DNA of 64,000 nucleotides from Taeniopygia guttata (taxonomy: Eukaryota > Chordata > Aves > Passeriformes > Estrildidae), in the NCBI RefSeq assembly GCF_048771995.1, contig NC_133050.1, forward strand, positions 5,530,501-5,594,500, in the 5' to 3' direction. The stretch's first letter is position 1. Each line of letters opens with the position of its first letter. The notes beneath the pieces were generated by a model that saw nothing but the letters and a program-made list of their open reading frames with translations, had not been told where the DNA came from and searched no databases. This document shows positions 42,841-54,964 of the stretch, piece by piece. The position numbers and the translations under genes were made by a program.

Positions 42841-43173
42841 TGTCGTAGCTGGGACAGAGACAACACAAAGCAACACTCTCCATTTTCAAAGGTTTCAAGC
42901 TGGTTTTATTCTAGCATGCATGCTTTTTCTACATCCTTATGCATGCTTTATCCACATTCTTACAAAACTCAGAAGTTTACACTTTACTCATTGGCCAGGA
43001 GATACAAACAAAGCACTCACTGGAATAGGCAGTTGCAGGTTTCTCTTATTTATCCTTCTTTCTTTCTTGGTTTCTATGTCAACAACCTTGGCAGAAAATT
43101 CTTTCTGGGGTAAACATGGATCTTCTTCTCAAACCTCTCTGCTCACAGAAGTCACTGTAAAACCTCTTCCACA
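42841..43173 (-). mobile_element. Solo LTR, ERVK-like family B (intergenic)
   Basis: A 333-base element starts TGTCGTAGCT and ends CTCTTCCACA, with exact 6-base duplication GACGTG (42835-42840 and 43174-43179). TTTATT at about 42904-42909 is a poly(A) signal on the - strand. Distinct from family A. A class II element is inferred from the duplication length. Confidence 0.88.
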
Positions 43174-43264
43174 GACGTGGATGCCCCAGGTACAGAGCAG
43201 CTCTGCAGAACTGGGTGGATGGGGCTCCTGAGCGTTCCTGGGGGAGTGAGAGGGTCTGGAGGCC

Positions 43265-43512
43265 ATAAACTCATGGAATTGTGGAACAGCTTGACTTGGA
43301 AGGCCCTTAAAGCTCATCTGATTCCACCATCCCAGGCTGCTCCAAGCCCTGTCCAACCTGGCCTTGGACATTTCCAGGGGTAGGGCAGCTGCAGCTGCTC
43401 TGGCAGCTTCTGCCAGGGCTTCACCATGCTCATTGTCAAACATTTCTTCCTCATATCAAACCTAAACCAACCTCTTTTTGTTTAAAAATGCTCCCCCTTG
43501 TTCTATCCATCC
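43265..43512 (-). mobile_element. CR1 LINE 3' fragment
   Basis: Reverse-complement CR1: ACTTGGAAGGCCCTTAAAGC, CCAACCTGGCCTTGGACATT, TTTCTTCCTCATATCAAACC and CTCCCCCTTGTTCTATCC. It lies about 90 bases from the family B LTR. Confidence 0.87.
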
Positions 43513-45520
43513 TTCTGCTTGGACTTAGGACGAGGAGCTCAAGGCCCCTGTGCCCAGAGTCTTGCAGTCACTTTCCTGAGTGAATTTTGGGGAGTTTCCC
43601 TGCAGATCTGTTTGTTGCCTGCTCCCTTCCCTCTGTTTTCTAACTTGTTGCTGATGTGGGAGGAAATAAATGCTCTTGAAGAGTTTTGTGGCTGCAAAGG
43701 CTCTGGATTCCCCAGAGCCCAGGGTGGAGCTGGGGTCGGGCTGCAGCAGTGGCATCAGTTCCTCCATCCCTGGCCCCAGCCCCTGCCCGGTGGAAGGAAC
43801 GAGGCAGTTGATTTCAAACCACCTGAAAACCACCTTGGTGTCCTCATGTCCCTTTGGGAGAGGTGGTGCAGGAGGTGCAGTTTTTGCCCCTCAGTTTTGG
43901 TCTGTTCTGCCTGAGCCTCCAGCTGAGGGACCAGAGACCCAGAGAGAGCCGGAGGGGAAGGGAAGGTTGGAGAGGAGAGGGGAGGTGATGAACTCACGGG
44001 ATGGGTTCCGTGGGCTGTCCCAGAGTGTTCTGTGAGCGAGCCAGGCTGGCACGGAGCACATCCCATCCCTGGGCAGTGCCACACCGAGGGGCAGAGGCAC
44101 TGCTGCTCCCTGTTTTGGGGAGCAGTGTTGGCTTTCCCTCCTGTCAGGGCTGCTCTGGGGGCTGGGAGCAGCGTGGGGCCGTGGGCTGGTGGGAGCTGGG
44201 GCCGGCTGCCTCTTCCCACAGCCCCCCACAGCCCCCCACAGCCCCCCACAGCCCCCCACACCCCAGCTCCATCGCAGCCTGACCCCTGGTTCCACTCGCA
44301 GGCTCTGCATCGCTGCCGTTGCCCCAGCAACGTGTCGTCGCCACAGCAACCGTGACAACCTTCTGCTCATTAATTTAAAAAGGTTCGCAGTGTAACAAAT
44401 GAAATAGTTATAAGCTTGTCAGGGTGTTAAGGAGCAGGGGCTGACAACGTGCCCCCCTTGCCTGTGCTGCCAGAGCAGCCTGGCTCTGCCATGAGGTCCC
44501 CACCCCAGACCTGCCTTCATCCCACCACCTTTGAGTGCAGGAATTCCTTCAGGGCAGCCCTTGGAGCATCCTGGCAGTGTGGCATCACTCGGGGACCACC
44601 CCCGGGGACAGATGCAGGTGGGGGCTGTGGCAGAGGTGGCTTTGGGGGGTTTGAAGCAGTGATGCTTCTGTTGGGCCACTCCTGCTGTGGTGGGGCTGAT
44701 GTCAGGGATGCAGTCAGAGTTATCCCTGGGTCAGCACAGGGTCTGTCCTGGAGGATAATTATTTTCGTGCAACATGTAGCTCCTCTGTATCTGCACTATT
44801 AAAATGAATATCTTTACCTTTGTACCTAATAGGATTGAGGGGGGGAGGATGAGCAGATCAAATACATGACTATACACACATATATTCCTTAGGAAACCTG
44901 GACAGATCACAGATACCCGGGATATCCTCAGCTGGAGGAAGCTAATCCCAGCTGGCTAAGCCTGGCAGCTGAGGTAAATCAATGTTTCCCTTGAAGTCCT
45001 GGGCCAGGTTGCTGACAGGTACAAAGAGGTATTGGAAAGCTGAAGCTGCTGAAGCCAGGGCAAAGGACACCAGTTGAGGATTTGGCTCTTGCTTCATTAT
45101 GTACCATTTTGCTGAAATCTCAGCGGATTTCAAGTTGACCAAACCCCTTTAATCTCAAATAAAGGCCATTCTCTGGCTTTTTGTAAGTGGAAACACGAAA
45201 GGAACCGGTTTAAAAAAAAAAAAAAATCCTGCCATTGCAATTCTGCTTGGCAAGCTGAGAATAAGGTCATTTTTCAGCAAGAAAAGTGTCCGTTCAGTTA
45301 AAAATAAAAATGGTGAGTTCTGGGCCACATTTGTTCCTAATGGAAGCCGTTGCTGGGATTGCACTGGTTTTTGTTAGCTGGAACCCAGCATTTCCCAGCT
45401 CTGACACAGCCCCTTGTGCCAGACAAGTGTTGGTTTGGGAACGGGGCTTGTCTCTCGTTTCAGCTCCAGAGCCACTCTCCTCACGGTGACCCAGCAGTTC
45501 CAAACCCAGACCTGCTGCCT
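43513..45520. other. Intergenic stretch with X-box-like site and short C-rich repeat
   Basis: Mostly unique. At 44215-44262 four copies of AGCCCCCCAC. At 44318-44331 GTTGCCCCAGCAAC, an RFX-like X-box. An A-run at 45211-45227. No gene recognised. Confidence 0.45.
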
Positions 45521-45527
45521 CCAGCCC

Positions 45528-46868
45528 TGCCTTCATCCTGGCATCTGGCCCTGCATCCATCCCTGCACCCAACCCTGCATCCACCCCTGCATCCATCCCT
45601 GCATCCATCCCTGCCTCCATCCCTGCATCCATCCCTGCATCCATCCCTGCCATCCCTGCATCCATCCCTGCATCCACCCCTGCATCCATCCCTGCCATCC
45701 CTGCATCCATCCCTGCATCCATCCCTGCCTCCATCCCTGCATCCATCCCTGCATCCATCCCTGTCTCCATCCCTGCATCCATCCCTGCATCCACCCCTGC
45801 ATCCATCCCTGCATCCACCCCTGCCATTCCTGCATCCATCCCTGCCATCCCTGCATCCATCCCTGCCATCCCTGCATCCCTCCCTGCATCCATCCCTGCA
45901 TTCATCCCTGCCATCCCTGCATCCATCCCTGCATCCATCCCTGCATCCATCCCTGCCATCCCTGCATCCATCCCTGCATCCATCCCTGCATCCACCCCTG
46001 CATCCATCCCTGCATCCATCCCTGCCATCCCTGCATCCACCCCTGCATCCACCCCTGCATCCATCCCTGCATCCATCCCTGCATCCACCCCTGCATCCAT
46101 CCCTGCATCCATCCCTGCCTCCATCCCTGCCTCCATCCCTGCATCCATCCCTGCATCCATCCCTGCATTCATCCCTGCATCCATCCCTGCACCCACCCCT
46201 GCATCCATCCCTGCATCCATCCCTGCACCCACCCCTGCATCCATCCCTGCATCCCCCCCTGCATCCCCCCCTGCATCCATCCCTGCATCCATCCCTGCAT
46301 CCATCCCTGCCATCCCTGCATCCATCCCTGCATCCACCCCTGCATCCATCCCTGCATCCATCCCTGCATCCATCCCTGCATCCACCCCTGCATCCATCCC
46401 TGCATCCATCCCTGCCATCCTTACATCCATCCCTGCATCCATCCCTGCATCCCTCCCTGCATCCATCCCTGCATCCATCCCTGCATCCATCCCTGCATCC
46501 ATCCCTGCCTCCATCCCTGCATCCACCCCTGCATCCATCCCTGCATCCATCCCTGCATCCATCCCTGCATCCACCCCTGCATCCATCCCTGCATCCATCC
46601 CTGCCATCCTTACATCCATCCCTGCATCCATCCCTGCATCCATCCCTGCATCCATCCCTGCATCCACCCCTGCATCCATCCCTGCATCCATCCCTGCCAT
46701 CCTTACATCCATCCCTGCATCCATCCCTGCATCCCTCCCTGCATCCATCCCTGCATCCATCCCTGCCATCCCTGCATCCATCCCTGCCATCCCTGCATCC
46801 ATCCCTGCATCCATCCCTGCCATCCCTGCATCCATCCCTGCATCCATCCCTGCATCCCCCCCTGCATC
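45528..46868. repeat. 12-base minisatellite (CATCCATCCCTG)n, 1.34 kb
   Basis: About 110 units of CATCCATCCCTG with variants CACCCCTG, CTCCATCC, CATTCATC, CCATCCTTA and 8-base shortened units (CATCCCTG). Higher-order blocks recur, such as the segment ending in CCTTACATCC near 46413, 46608 and 46698. Three long frames per strand are open because the unit contains no stop; no gene is inferred. Confidence 0.95.
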
Positions 46869-47690
46869 CAGCACCGGGCAGGCTGGAGCTGCTGGGCAGA
46901 TTCCTGTGCCAGGGTGCAGCTGGCATCAGCTCCTACCCTGCTCTCTGCCCCGTGCCTCAGGAAGGGAAATCCAGTCAGCGCTCCGGGGCCTTGTTTCCTT
47001 GCCTTCAACAGATCCTTCAAAACCTTTCTCAATAATTCAACAAGCCAGGCCTAAAAATAGCACCAATATCTATCCTACGTGGCAGAATAATTGAATGGGG
47101 AGAGCAGGGTGTCCCAAACTTCCCACCCAAGCTCAGCGGGCTCCTGACGGGGGCAGGGAGGCTGCTGGTGCCAGGGTCTGCTGGCAGCTGCTGGGATGCC
47201 TTCTCCAAAGCAGCCAGCTTTGGGGATGTCTTATTCCCCAGAAGAGGCTCTTGGGCAGCTTTTTATGCCATGGTGGGTTTTGGAAGGGCACGGCAGCCTC
47301 AGCTGGAAGCATCTTGCCCACCCTGGGCCCTGGCAGCGGGCACCTGAGCTCTACCCCAAAATAAGCTGGTGGCACAGCTGGCCTCCCAGCACATGCTGCT
47401 GTGAGTGGCAGTGAGGAAGTGGCAGCTGGAGCCTTAAATCTGCACTCTCCTGAGCTCCTGCTTATCTCCAAAGCTCCCAGCGCTGAAGTGGGGCTGTGCT
47501 GGAGCAGATAAACCCATGGCTTGGAAGGGGCTGCTGGAGCCTTGGCTCGAGGCAAAGGCAGCCCTGGACTGGGGGAACGTGGCCCTGGGGGGGCTGGAAT
47601 TCAGGGCTGTGCCTCGTGGTGCTTGGAGGGGGCTCACAGTGCTCTGAGTCGCGTGGAGAATCAAAATGAGACTCAGTGCCAGCAGTACCC
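46869..47690. other. Unique intergenic spacer
   Basis: Ordinary sequence between two arrays. Contains a perfect MEF2-type site CTAAAAATAG at 47051-47060. No gene seen. Confidence 0.4.
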
Positions 47691-47694
47691 TGGC

Positions 47695-47992
47695 ACCACA
47701 GTGTGAAATGGCACTGCCACACTCAGGGTGGGTGAAATGGGACTGCCACACTCAGGGTGGGTGAAATGGCACTGCCACACTCAGGGTGGGTGAAATGGGA
47801 CTGCCACAGTGTGAAATGGCACTGCCACACTCAGGGTGGGTGAAATGGCACTGCCACACTCAGGGTGGGTGAAATGGCACTGCCACAGTGTGAAATGGCA
47901 CTGCCACACTCAGGGTGGCTGAAATGGGACTGCCACAGAATGAAATGGCACTGCCACAGAGTGAAATGGCACTGCCACACTCAGGGTGGGTG
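47695..47992. repeat. 29-base minisatellite
   Basis: About 11 units of GTGAAATGGCACTGCCACAC followed by TCAGGGTGG, interspersed with a 19-base short form ending CTGCCACA. Confidence 0.92.
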
Positions 47993-48019
47993 ATGATCCC
48001 AGCTGGGAGCTGGCAGGGG

Positions 48020-48275
48020 CAACTGGATGGTGTGCCAGGGATAGCCAGGATGGTGTGCCAGGGATAGCCAGGATGGTGTGCCAGGGTTCACTGGGATGCT
48101 CTGGCAGGGTTCCCTGGGGTGCAGCTGCAGGATTCACTAGGATTTGGTGGCAGGGTTCACTGGGATTTGGTGGCAGGATTCACTGGGATTTGGTGGCAGC
48201 ATTCACTGGGATGCAGCTGCCGGAATCACTGGGATTTGGTTGCAGGGTTCCCTGGGATGCTGTGCTGGGCACACT
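48020..48275. repeat. 22-base minisatellite
   Basis: Three copies of ATAGCCAGGATGGTGTGCCA-type units, then about eight of TTCACTGGGATTTGGTGGCA-type units with GGATGCT and GGATGCAGCTG variants. Confidence 0.85.
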
Positions 48276-48713
48276 GTGAGTTTGAAGAAAGCTCTTCTTG
48301 CAGCATGGAGAGGCCATGTAGAAAGGGAGCAGGGCTGAACCCTGGGGGATACCTGGGAAGAGGAGAAGTGGGATGCATTAGGAACAGACAACAGCCCCTG
48401 GGGCAGAGAGAGGGGGAGGAACAAGCCTGCAGCTTCTCGATCCCTGTTTGGGGCATCCCAGGACCTGCCCATTGCCCGGACAGGGTAGCCAGCCCAGCCT
48501 CCCAAAACTCCTCACGGAGAAAGGCAAACAGCTCAGCCGTGCGTTGCATAACCAGGAAAAAAGGCGTCCTCGTCCTCGGAGCCGAGTGGCTGCCGGCCAA
48601 CTTCGCATTAAAGTGGAGCAGAGGATAGCGGGAGGGGAGTGAGGATTAGGCGGGGAGGGACGGGATCAAGTGAGCAGCAGCGAGGCCAGGCTGGCCACAG
48701 CCTGACGGAGGGA

Positions 48714-48805
48714 GGGTCAGGCACCCCAGGGCACCCCAGGGCACCCCAGGGCTCCCCAGGGCACCCCAGGGCACCCCAGGGCTCCCCAGGGCACCTCAGG
48801 GCATG
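48714..48805. repeat. 10-base minisatellite
   Basis: About eight units of GCACCCCAGG with GCTCCCCAGG variants. Confidence 0.9.
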
Positions 48806-51430
48806 GCCAGGAGGGCTCCAGCCTCCTTGCCCGGGCACCTCCCTTCTGTGCCAAGGATGGGTCAGAACCGCGGTGGGCAGCGGGGCTGCCTTGACTCAGG
48901 GGCGATAAGGAGCTCACCCAGGAGAGGCTTTTTGTGTGTGATGGGCTCAGTTTGTGCAGGTTGAACTGGCTGGGTGATGGGGATGCACCGGGGACTTTCA
49001 TTAGGGCCAGGCGTGCGTGCAGGAATCACAGACAGCATCTCCAGGAGGAGGGGATGGAGACACTCGTGTTCAGCACTGATTCACAGCTGCAGAGACCTGG
49101 ATCTTTGTTTCCCTGAGCTGCTCTGGATCTTGCACTGATTCAGCAAGATGTGAAGGCTTGTAACTTTGGGGAGTTCTTGGAAATGGGGCTGCTCCCAGTC
49201 AGCAGCTACTCCTACACACGGAGGAGATGCACTTGCTTGGGGAGCTTCTGCAGCACTTACCCGCTGGCTGCCTGCACCAGAACGGGGCTGCAGTTTTATG
49301 CTGGGGAGAAAAAGGAGGGATCAAGTCAATTTAAAATTGCAAGTGCTCCAAAGTGTGCCCAGTCTCCATTAGCTGATAAGCACATTCCTGGGTTTAAGCC
49401 TCCAGGGTGCTGAAAGACACTTACCTAGCTGATAAACCCCCAGCAGCAGGGATGGGGGTTCTGCTGTGCCTCTTCTGCCCCAGGAGCTGCTGCTGTCCCA
49501 GCTGGAAAGCTCCAACACAGACCAGCAAAGCTGCCGCCGGCTTGGGCCGAGCTAAACCCCAACTGGGTTTGCTGCCTGCAGAATCACAGAATTACAGGCC
49601 TGTTTGGGTTGGAAGGGATCTTAAAGCTCATTTTTTTTCCACCCCCTGCCATTGGGAGGGACACCTTCCACTAGCCCAGGTAGCTCCAAGCCCCGTCCAT
49701 GCTGACCTTGAACATTTGCAGGGATGGGGCAGCCACAGCTTCTCTGGGTAATCATGCCAGGGCCTCATCAACGTCCACAGAGAAGAATTTCCTTCTAATA
49801 TCTCATCCCCTGGACTCGCTCCAGCAGCTCCATGTCCTTCCTGTGCTGGAGGCCCCAGAGCTGGAGGCAGCACTGCAAGCGGGGTCTCACCAGAGCCCAG
49901 CAGAGGAGCAGAATCCCCCGTTTAGGCACTGCCCATGCTGTGGGATGAGCCCCACAAAGGTGGGACAGCCCTGCTTGTATTGGCTGCCAGTTTGTACTGC
50001 CAGGTCACATCGAGCTTCTTATTCACCAACAGCCCCAAGTCCTTCTCTTTTGGACATTTGCCACAGGATTTGGCCCGGGTGGTTACCCCACAACGTGTCA
50101 GCCCTGCTGAGCAGATCCCACACCCTGCAGCAGGGTGAAGGCAGCAGCGTTCTGGGCTTGTTGGCAAACAGTCCTGACCAGTGGCCAGGCCAAGGCAACA
50201 CCGACACTTGGCAACAGCAGTGGGGTCCTCCCCCACCCCCTTGAATTTATCAGGTGTTCTCCAAACCTAGCAGCCACGGTAGTCCAGCTCAGGGACTGTC
50301 CCCTTGGCTCAGTGCTGAGGTGTGTCAGGGAGGATGAGGATGGTCTGTCCCCACCGAGTGTGCTGCTGGCCCTGGGGATGCTCTGCCTGTTGCCTGCGAG
50401 GGGTAACCCCCACTTAGGGTGGCTGCTTTCTGCAACAGGAGTTATTTTAATTTTCCCCCCTCTGTTTGAGGGCTCACCACGATGGCTCCCACTCACCCAT
50501 CTGTCTGAGCTGAGCATTCCGCAGCCCGGCTGTGAGCGTGGCAGTGCCGGCGCTGCTGGAGGCTGGGGATGCTCCAGGGGAGGAGATTCAGGGCTGCTCC
50601 ATGGGCAGCTGAAGGGCAGCGTGTTTGTTCTCAGCTTTGCATCAAACCCAGGGTCAGAGCCAGGAATCTCTGTCCCCCAAGAGCCTGGCGGTGCCAGTGC
50701 CCATGGCACAATGCCCAGGCTTCCCAGCCTTGGGTCCAGGATCAGGGCGAATCCCGTTTGAAGGCAAAAGGTTATGGGCGGGAAGGAAGCGATCACAAAG
50801 CAAACAGCACAGCCTTCCCCAAGTGCACACGGCTCTGGCACAATAAATAGAAGGAAAGGGACAAAAATAGCCCCCCGTGTTGCAGCGTGGACACAGTGAG
50901 GAAGCAGGGCTGTGCTGTGGGGTGTCCTCCACCCGCTCCGACACTCACGGCCGAGGGGATGTCCTGCAATATCCCGGAGCAGAAACCATGAGTGGGTTCG
51001 GGGAAGGTACCTGAGCCCTCGTAAAAGTCACTGTACCCCGCACCTGAGCCCTTGCAACACTCGCTGCATCCCACGCCCTGGCAGAGCTCTGGCACTTCCC
51101 CTGCGTGCAAACCCTGTTCCAGCCCCCAGGAGCCAGCTGAGCTGCACCGTAATTCGGGCAGAGGCAAAGCCCAGATGTGAAGGCACAAGGACTGGCTGGG
51201 GGCCCGGCAGCCGGGAAAAAACATGCGAGTCTGGCTCGGGCTTGGGAGCGGGCTCGGGGAGCTCGCAGGGCGAATGCAAAAGCTGTTCCCTGGCCAACAG
51301 AGCTTTTGGGATGGGTCTGGAGGACGCAGGCATGGACCTGGAAGCAGAATGCTCACGGTCCAGTGCAAGCCTTGCGGCAGGCGAGAAAAAGCCTCATTTT
51401 CCCCGGCGGGGCGAGCCAGGAAACAGCTGC
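48806..51430. other. Intergenic stretch with a long CR1 fragment, no gene seen
   Basis: Unique sequence apart from the CR1 at 49578-50125. The region 50860-51430 is ordinary unique DNA. No conserved coding exon is seen. Confidence 0.45.
49578..50125 (-). mobile_element. CR1 LINE, longest fragment in window (~550 bases)
   Basis: Reverse-complement CR1 3' end extending into the end of ORF2: AATCACAGAATTACAGGCCT, GTTTGGGTTGGAAGGGATCT, then GAGGCAGCACTGCAAGCGGG and CAACAGCCCCAAGTCCTTCT, typical of the CR1 reverse-transcriptase C-terminal part. 5' truncated and degenerate. Confidence 0.88.
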
Positions 51431-51435
51431 CGGCG

Positions 51436-51775
51436 GCAGCACCGGGAGCGGGTCCCGTTAGGGCGGGGGGTCGGGGGCTGCCCCTCCCCGGCGGCACCGG
51501 GAGCGGGTCCCGTTCGGGCGGAGGGTCCGGGGCTGCCCCTCCCCGGCGGCACCGGGAGCGGGTCCCGTTCGGGCGGAGGGTCCGGGGCTGCCCCTCCCCG
51601 GTGGCACCGGGAGCGGGTCCCGTTCGGGCGGAGGGTCCGGGGCTGCCCCTCCCCGGTGGCACCGGGAGCGGGTCCCGTTCGGGCGGAGGGTCCGGGGCTG
51701 CCCCTCCCCGGCGGCACCGGAGCCGGGTCCCGTTCGGGCGGAGGGTCCGGGGCTGCCCCTCCCCGGTGGCCCCGC
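51436..51775. repeat. 56-base GC-rich minisatellite
   Basis: Six tandem units of CGGCACCGGGAGCGGGTCCC, GTTCGGGCGGAGGGTCCGGG and GCTGCCCCTCCC, almost identical, CpG-rich (about eight CpG per unit). Confidence 0.95.
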
Positions 51776-52403
51776 GGCTGGGGGGGCGCAGCTGGAGCCC
51801 TCGCAGGGCCCTGCCGCTTTAACCTGCCTCTCTCTCCCACGTGCTGTCTGGTTGTGCTGGAGACGGTGACGCAGGCAGGACGTCAATGGACGCTGTGGGA
51901 GAATTTAGACTTGGAGAGGAAGGGGGGCAGGGAGGAAGGCAGCGCTTGTAGGGGTGGGGGCCGCTGGGGGTGCATGGCCAGGGCAGGGGGGACCCCGCTC
52001 GCAGCCCGGGAGCATCGCTGCCAGCTCCGGCCACATCGCCCCGGCATGTGCTGGCACCCCGGGCAGCTGCCAGGGCAAATAATCCTGCCCTGCCCTGCCC
52101 ACGTGAAGGCCACGCTTCCTCTCTGCCACCCCCCCGCATTGTCACCACACGTGTGCCACTCTTGTCCCCGCCAGTCAGTCAGCCCAGCACAGGCAGGAGG
52201 TCACGGGTGGCCCAGGAACGCGGCTGGCACAGACCCCGGTGGTCACCGGGGTTGTCCCCCGGCTGGGGAGTGGGAATGACCCCCTGAACGCCTCTCCGTG
52301 CCCGGCTCTGCTCCTCTCCCCATCCCGAGGGCATCACCCCCACCCCGGGCCAGGGTCCAGCCGATGTGGCATGGCAGGACCCCCATCCCCCTCCCTCTTG
52401 CAG

Positions 52404-52462
52404 GGCTTCCAAAGCTCTTTCAGAGCTTTCAGAGCTTTCAGAGCTTTCAGAGCTTTCAGAGC
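52404..52462. repeat. 10-base repeat AGAGCTTTCA
   Basis: Five to six perfect copies of TTTCAGAGCT in a row. Confidence 0.95.
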
Positions 52463-54955
52463 TTTCAGCTCATACCAAGGGCACCGGCAGTGCCAGGGAC
52501 AAGCTGGAGCAGCTCTTCCACGCCAAGGAGGGATGAGATGAGCCATGAACTGTGATTCCTCCCTGCATCCAACCTGTCTTTAGGAGCTAAACTGGTCTCC
52601 CCAAAACTCACATGGAACTCTGCTCCCACTCGGTTCAGAAGGAGGAACACTGGCAGAGAGACAAAAAGTCGTGGCAAGGAGGCTGGAGATGCTGCTCTGC
52701 AGTACGAGACTGCTCTTGGGCTCTTGGCTTTACCCCCAGCCCTCACCCCGCTCCCCTCCCTGAGCTCTGTTCAGGAGAGGGACAAATGTCTTTCCCACTT
52801 TAGGATTTTGGGTGCCTTTTTTTTTTTTTTTTTAGCAGCCTGAGGGTGTAGGTGGCTGCATATCTTGGAGGACCCAGGAGTCCTGCCTCCTTCCTGCTGG
52901 CATAGGGCAAGGGAAAGCAGTTTCCACTGTCAAGAGGCTGCGCACCAGCTGTACAAAGCAGCAGCCTGGTGTGGGAAGGGAGTTACTCAGCATTTGGTTC
53001 CCAAGAGACAAAAAAAAAAAAAAAAAAGGAAAAAAAAAAGGCAGTTCAAACTGACTTTCCAAAATACTTTGAGGTTCATAGTAATGTTCTCGTCTTTGTC
53101 TCATAAATATCCTGGGTTGGATCCTTCCCTCGTTTTCATCCTGTAACTCAGAGAGCAGCACCAGAGCGCGGCTGTTGCATGTTATTCTGACTATTTTTAT
53201 TTTTTATATCTTTGGATACATGAGCTCAGTTGATTGGAAAACAAACCCCAGAGAATCCTTGAGGAGAGACTGCAAACAGCTCTTGGTGAGATGACTAATC
53301 CCATCTCTATCTAAACCAACAGCATCCTAAAAATAGCCTTATTTCTAACAATAAATATAATAAAATAACTAACTGACAACAAACAGCCCCAAAAAGCCAA
53401 ACACACTGAAAAGTCCACTAGAAATACATATTGGGATGGAGGAAGGAGCCAGCAGGAAACTGTGTCACTGAGTCAGAGGGGTGGCCATGCCACCAGCGAT
53501 GCTTGGTCAGATCCGGCCTCTCTGCTGAGACCATCATTGCCCCTCGCCCTTGTGCCTTTGCTTTCTTTGTCCCAGATCAGCGTGAGGAAGGCTCACGGGC
53601 ACCAGAGCCAGGGGAAGCTGATCCAGAGTCACCATCCCGGCCTCCAGCACCCGCTGAAAGCCCTGAGTGGGATCCCTCACCCCAGCTCAGGGCGCAGGTC
53701 CATCCCCCCCAGGGCTGCTCCGTGCCCACCAGCCTCCCCAGGCCCTGAGCTCACCACACACCTTGGATCATTTGGATAATTTGCCACCTACTTTCCACAC
53801 ACCAGGAGCCTCCCACACCCAGTGTGTTGCAAAACAACCCCCTCAGCTGAGTCACTGGCATTGGGGAATTCTCCCTGCCCTCCTGGCCTGGGAAGGGGCT
53901 GGGGCAGAGCTGGCCATGACGGGAGCACAGCCCAGCCCATCCCAGGTCACCCTTTGGGGAGGAAATTGGGTGTTCTGGGCTTGTGCAGTGCCCTGTGTCG
54001 TGGAGGCCAGTACACAGGGACCATGTGCTGCTGCATTGATGGCTGTGGGCATCATCTGGGTGAAAACACAACTCTGCCCCCATGCCTGGCAGCTCCCCTG
54101 GGCTGGTTTTGTGCTCCAGTGACACTGGGAGCACTCATCTACTCAGCGCTCCAGCTGAATGTGACCCAACAGGGCTGGGACATCCCTGTCACTGCCCCGT
54201 AGCCCCCCTTGAGCTGGGACAGTGGCTTTGTACATGACAGAGCCATCACTCAGTATTTTTATGGAGCACTGGAGTTGCACCAGCCTCGTGCTGGCCCCGT
54301 GTCACCAGTATGGAAGATGGGCTGCATTCTGCTACCCGCGAAACATTTACCGTGGAGGCTCTGACCCCTGGCACCAGTCTTTTTCTGCCAGCAGCAGTCC
54401 TACACCAGCCTGATTTTTATTTTTACTGCTTTGTGTGGCACGTGGGAGCCTGCCCAGGCTTGCCATGCCACATCCATCCCTGGGAAAGGACAGCCTGTGC
54501 CCCACACTGACCCCCAGCCCTGCCATATGGCACTGCTCCAGCATTCCCAGTGCTGGGAGAACTCATCCAGTGGAATCAGCAGCTCCCACCAGCGCAGACC
54601 TCGGGTGTAGGTGGGTGGTCTGCATCCCCCCAGCCCCAAGGGTGTTTGCATCCACCACCGACACTGCTCTGAGGCTGTGGATAAGCAGCACTGGACATGG
54701 TGGTGAGACAGGAACAGAACTAGTTACCCAACCCCCTAAAAGCCAGATTCCTGCCCAAATCCACAGCCCCAGACTGTCCTGCCACAGAGAGGGGAGTCTC
54801 TGTTTGACCTGTTGGGTTTCTTGCAGGTAGCACAGAGCGATTTATCTGGGTGGCAGCTACTTTAGGTGGGAGTGGACAGGAGAATCCATGAGGCCCATCC
54901 AGAGGTCTGTGACCTTTAGGAGCTGGGAGGGCTTGGCGCAGGGTCTGGATGCTGT
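52463..54955. other. Intergenic stretch, no gene seen
   Basis: Includes a poly-T tract (52818-52834) and poly-A tract (53012-53040) about 180 bases apart, an AT-rich stretch 53190-53430 with a MEF2-type site CTAAAAATAG at 53327-53336, and otherwise unique sequence. No conserved coding exon is seen. Confidence 0.45.
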
Positions 54956-54964
54956 GGCCCTGCT

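Noticed and set aside
45294-47054. Open frames over 500 residues on both strands (MDAG, HPSL, CIHP repeats)
   Set aside because: By-product of the 12-base CATCCATCCCTG array; three frames open at once on both strands.
52818-53040. Poly-T and poly-A tracts about 180 bases apart, as a possible processed pseudogene or SINE
   Set aside because: No recognisable gene or SINE body between them and no flanking duplication; probably independent homopolymers.
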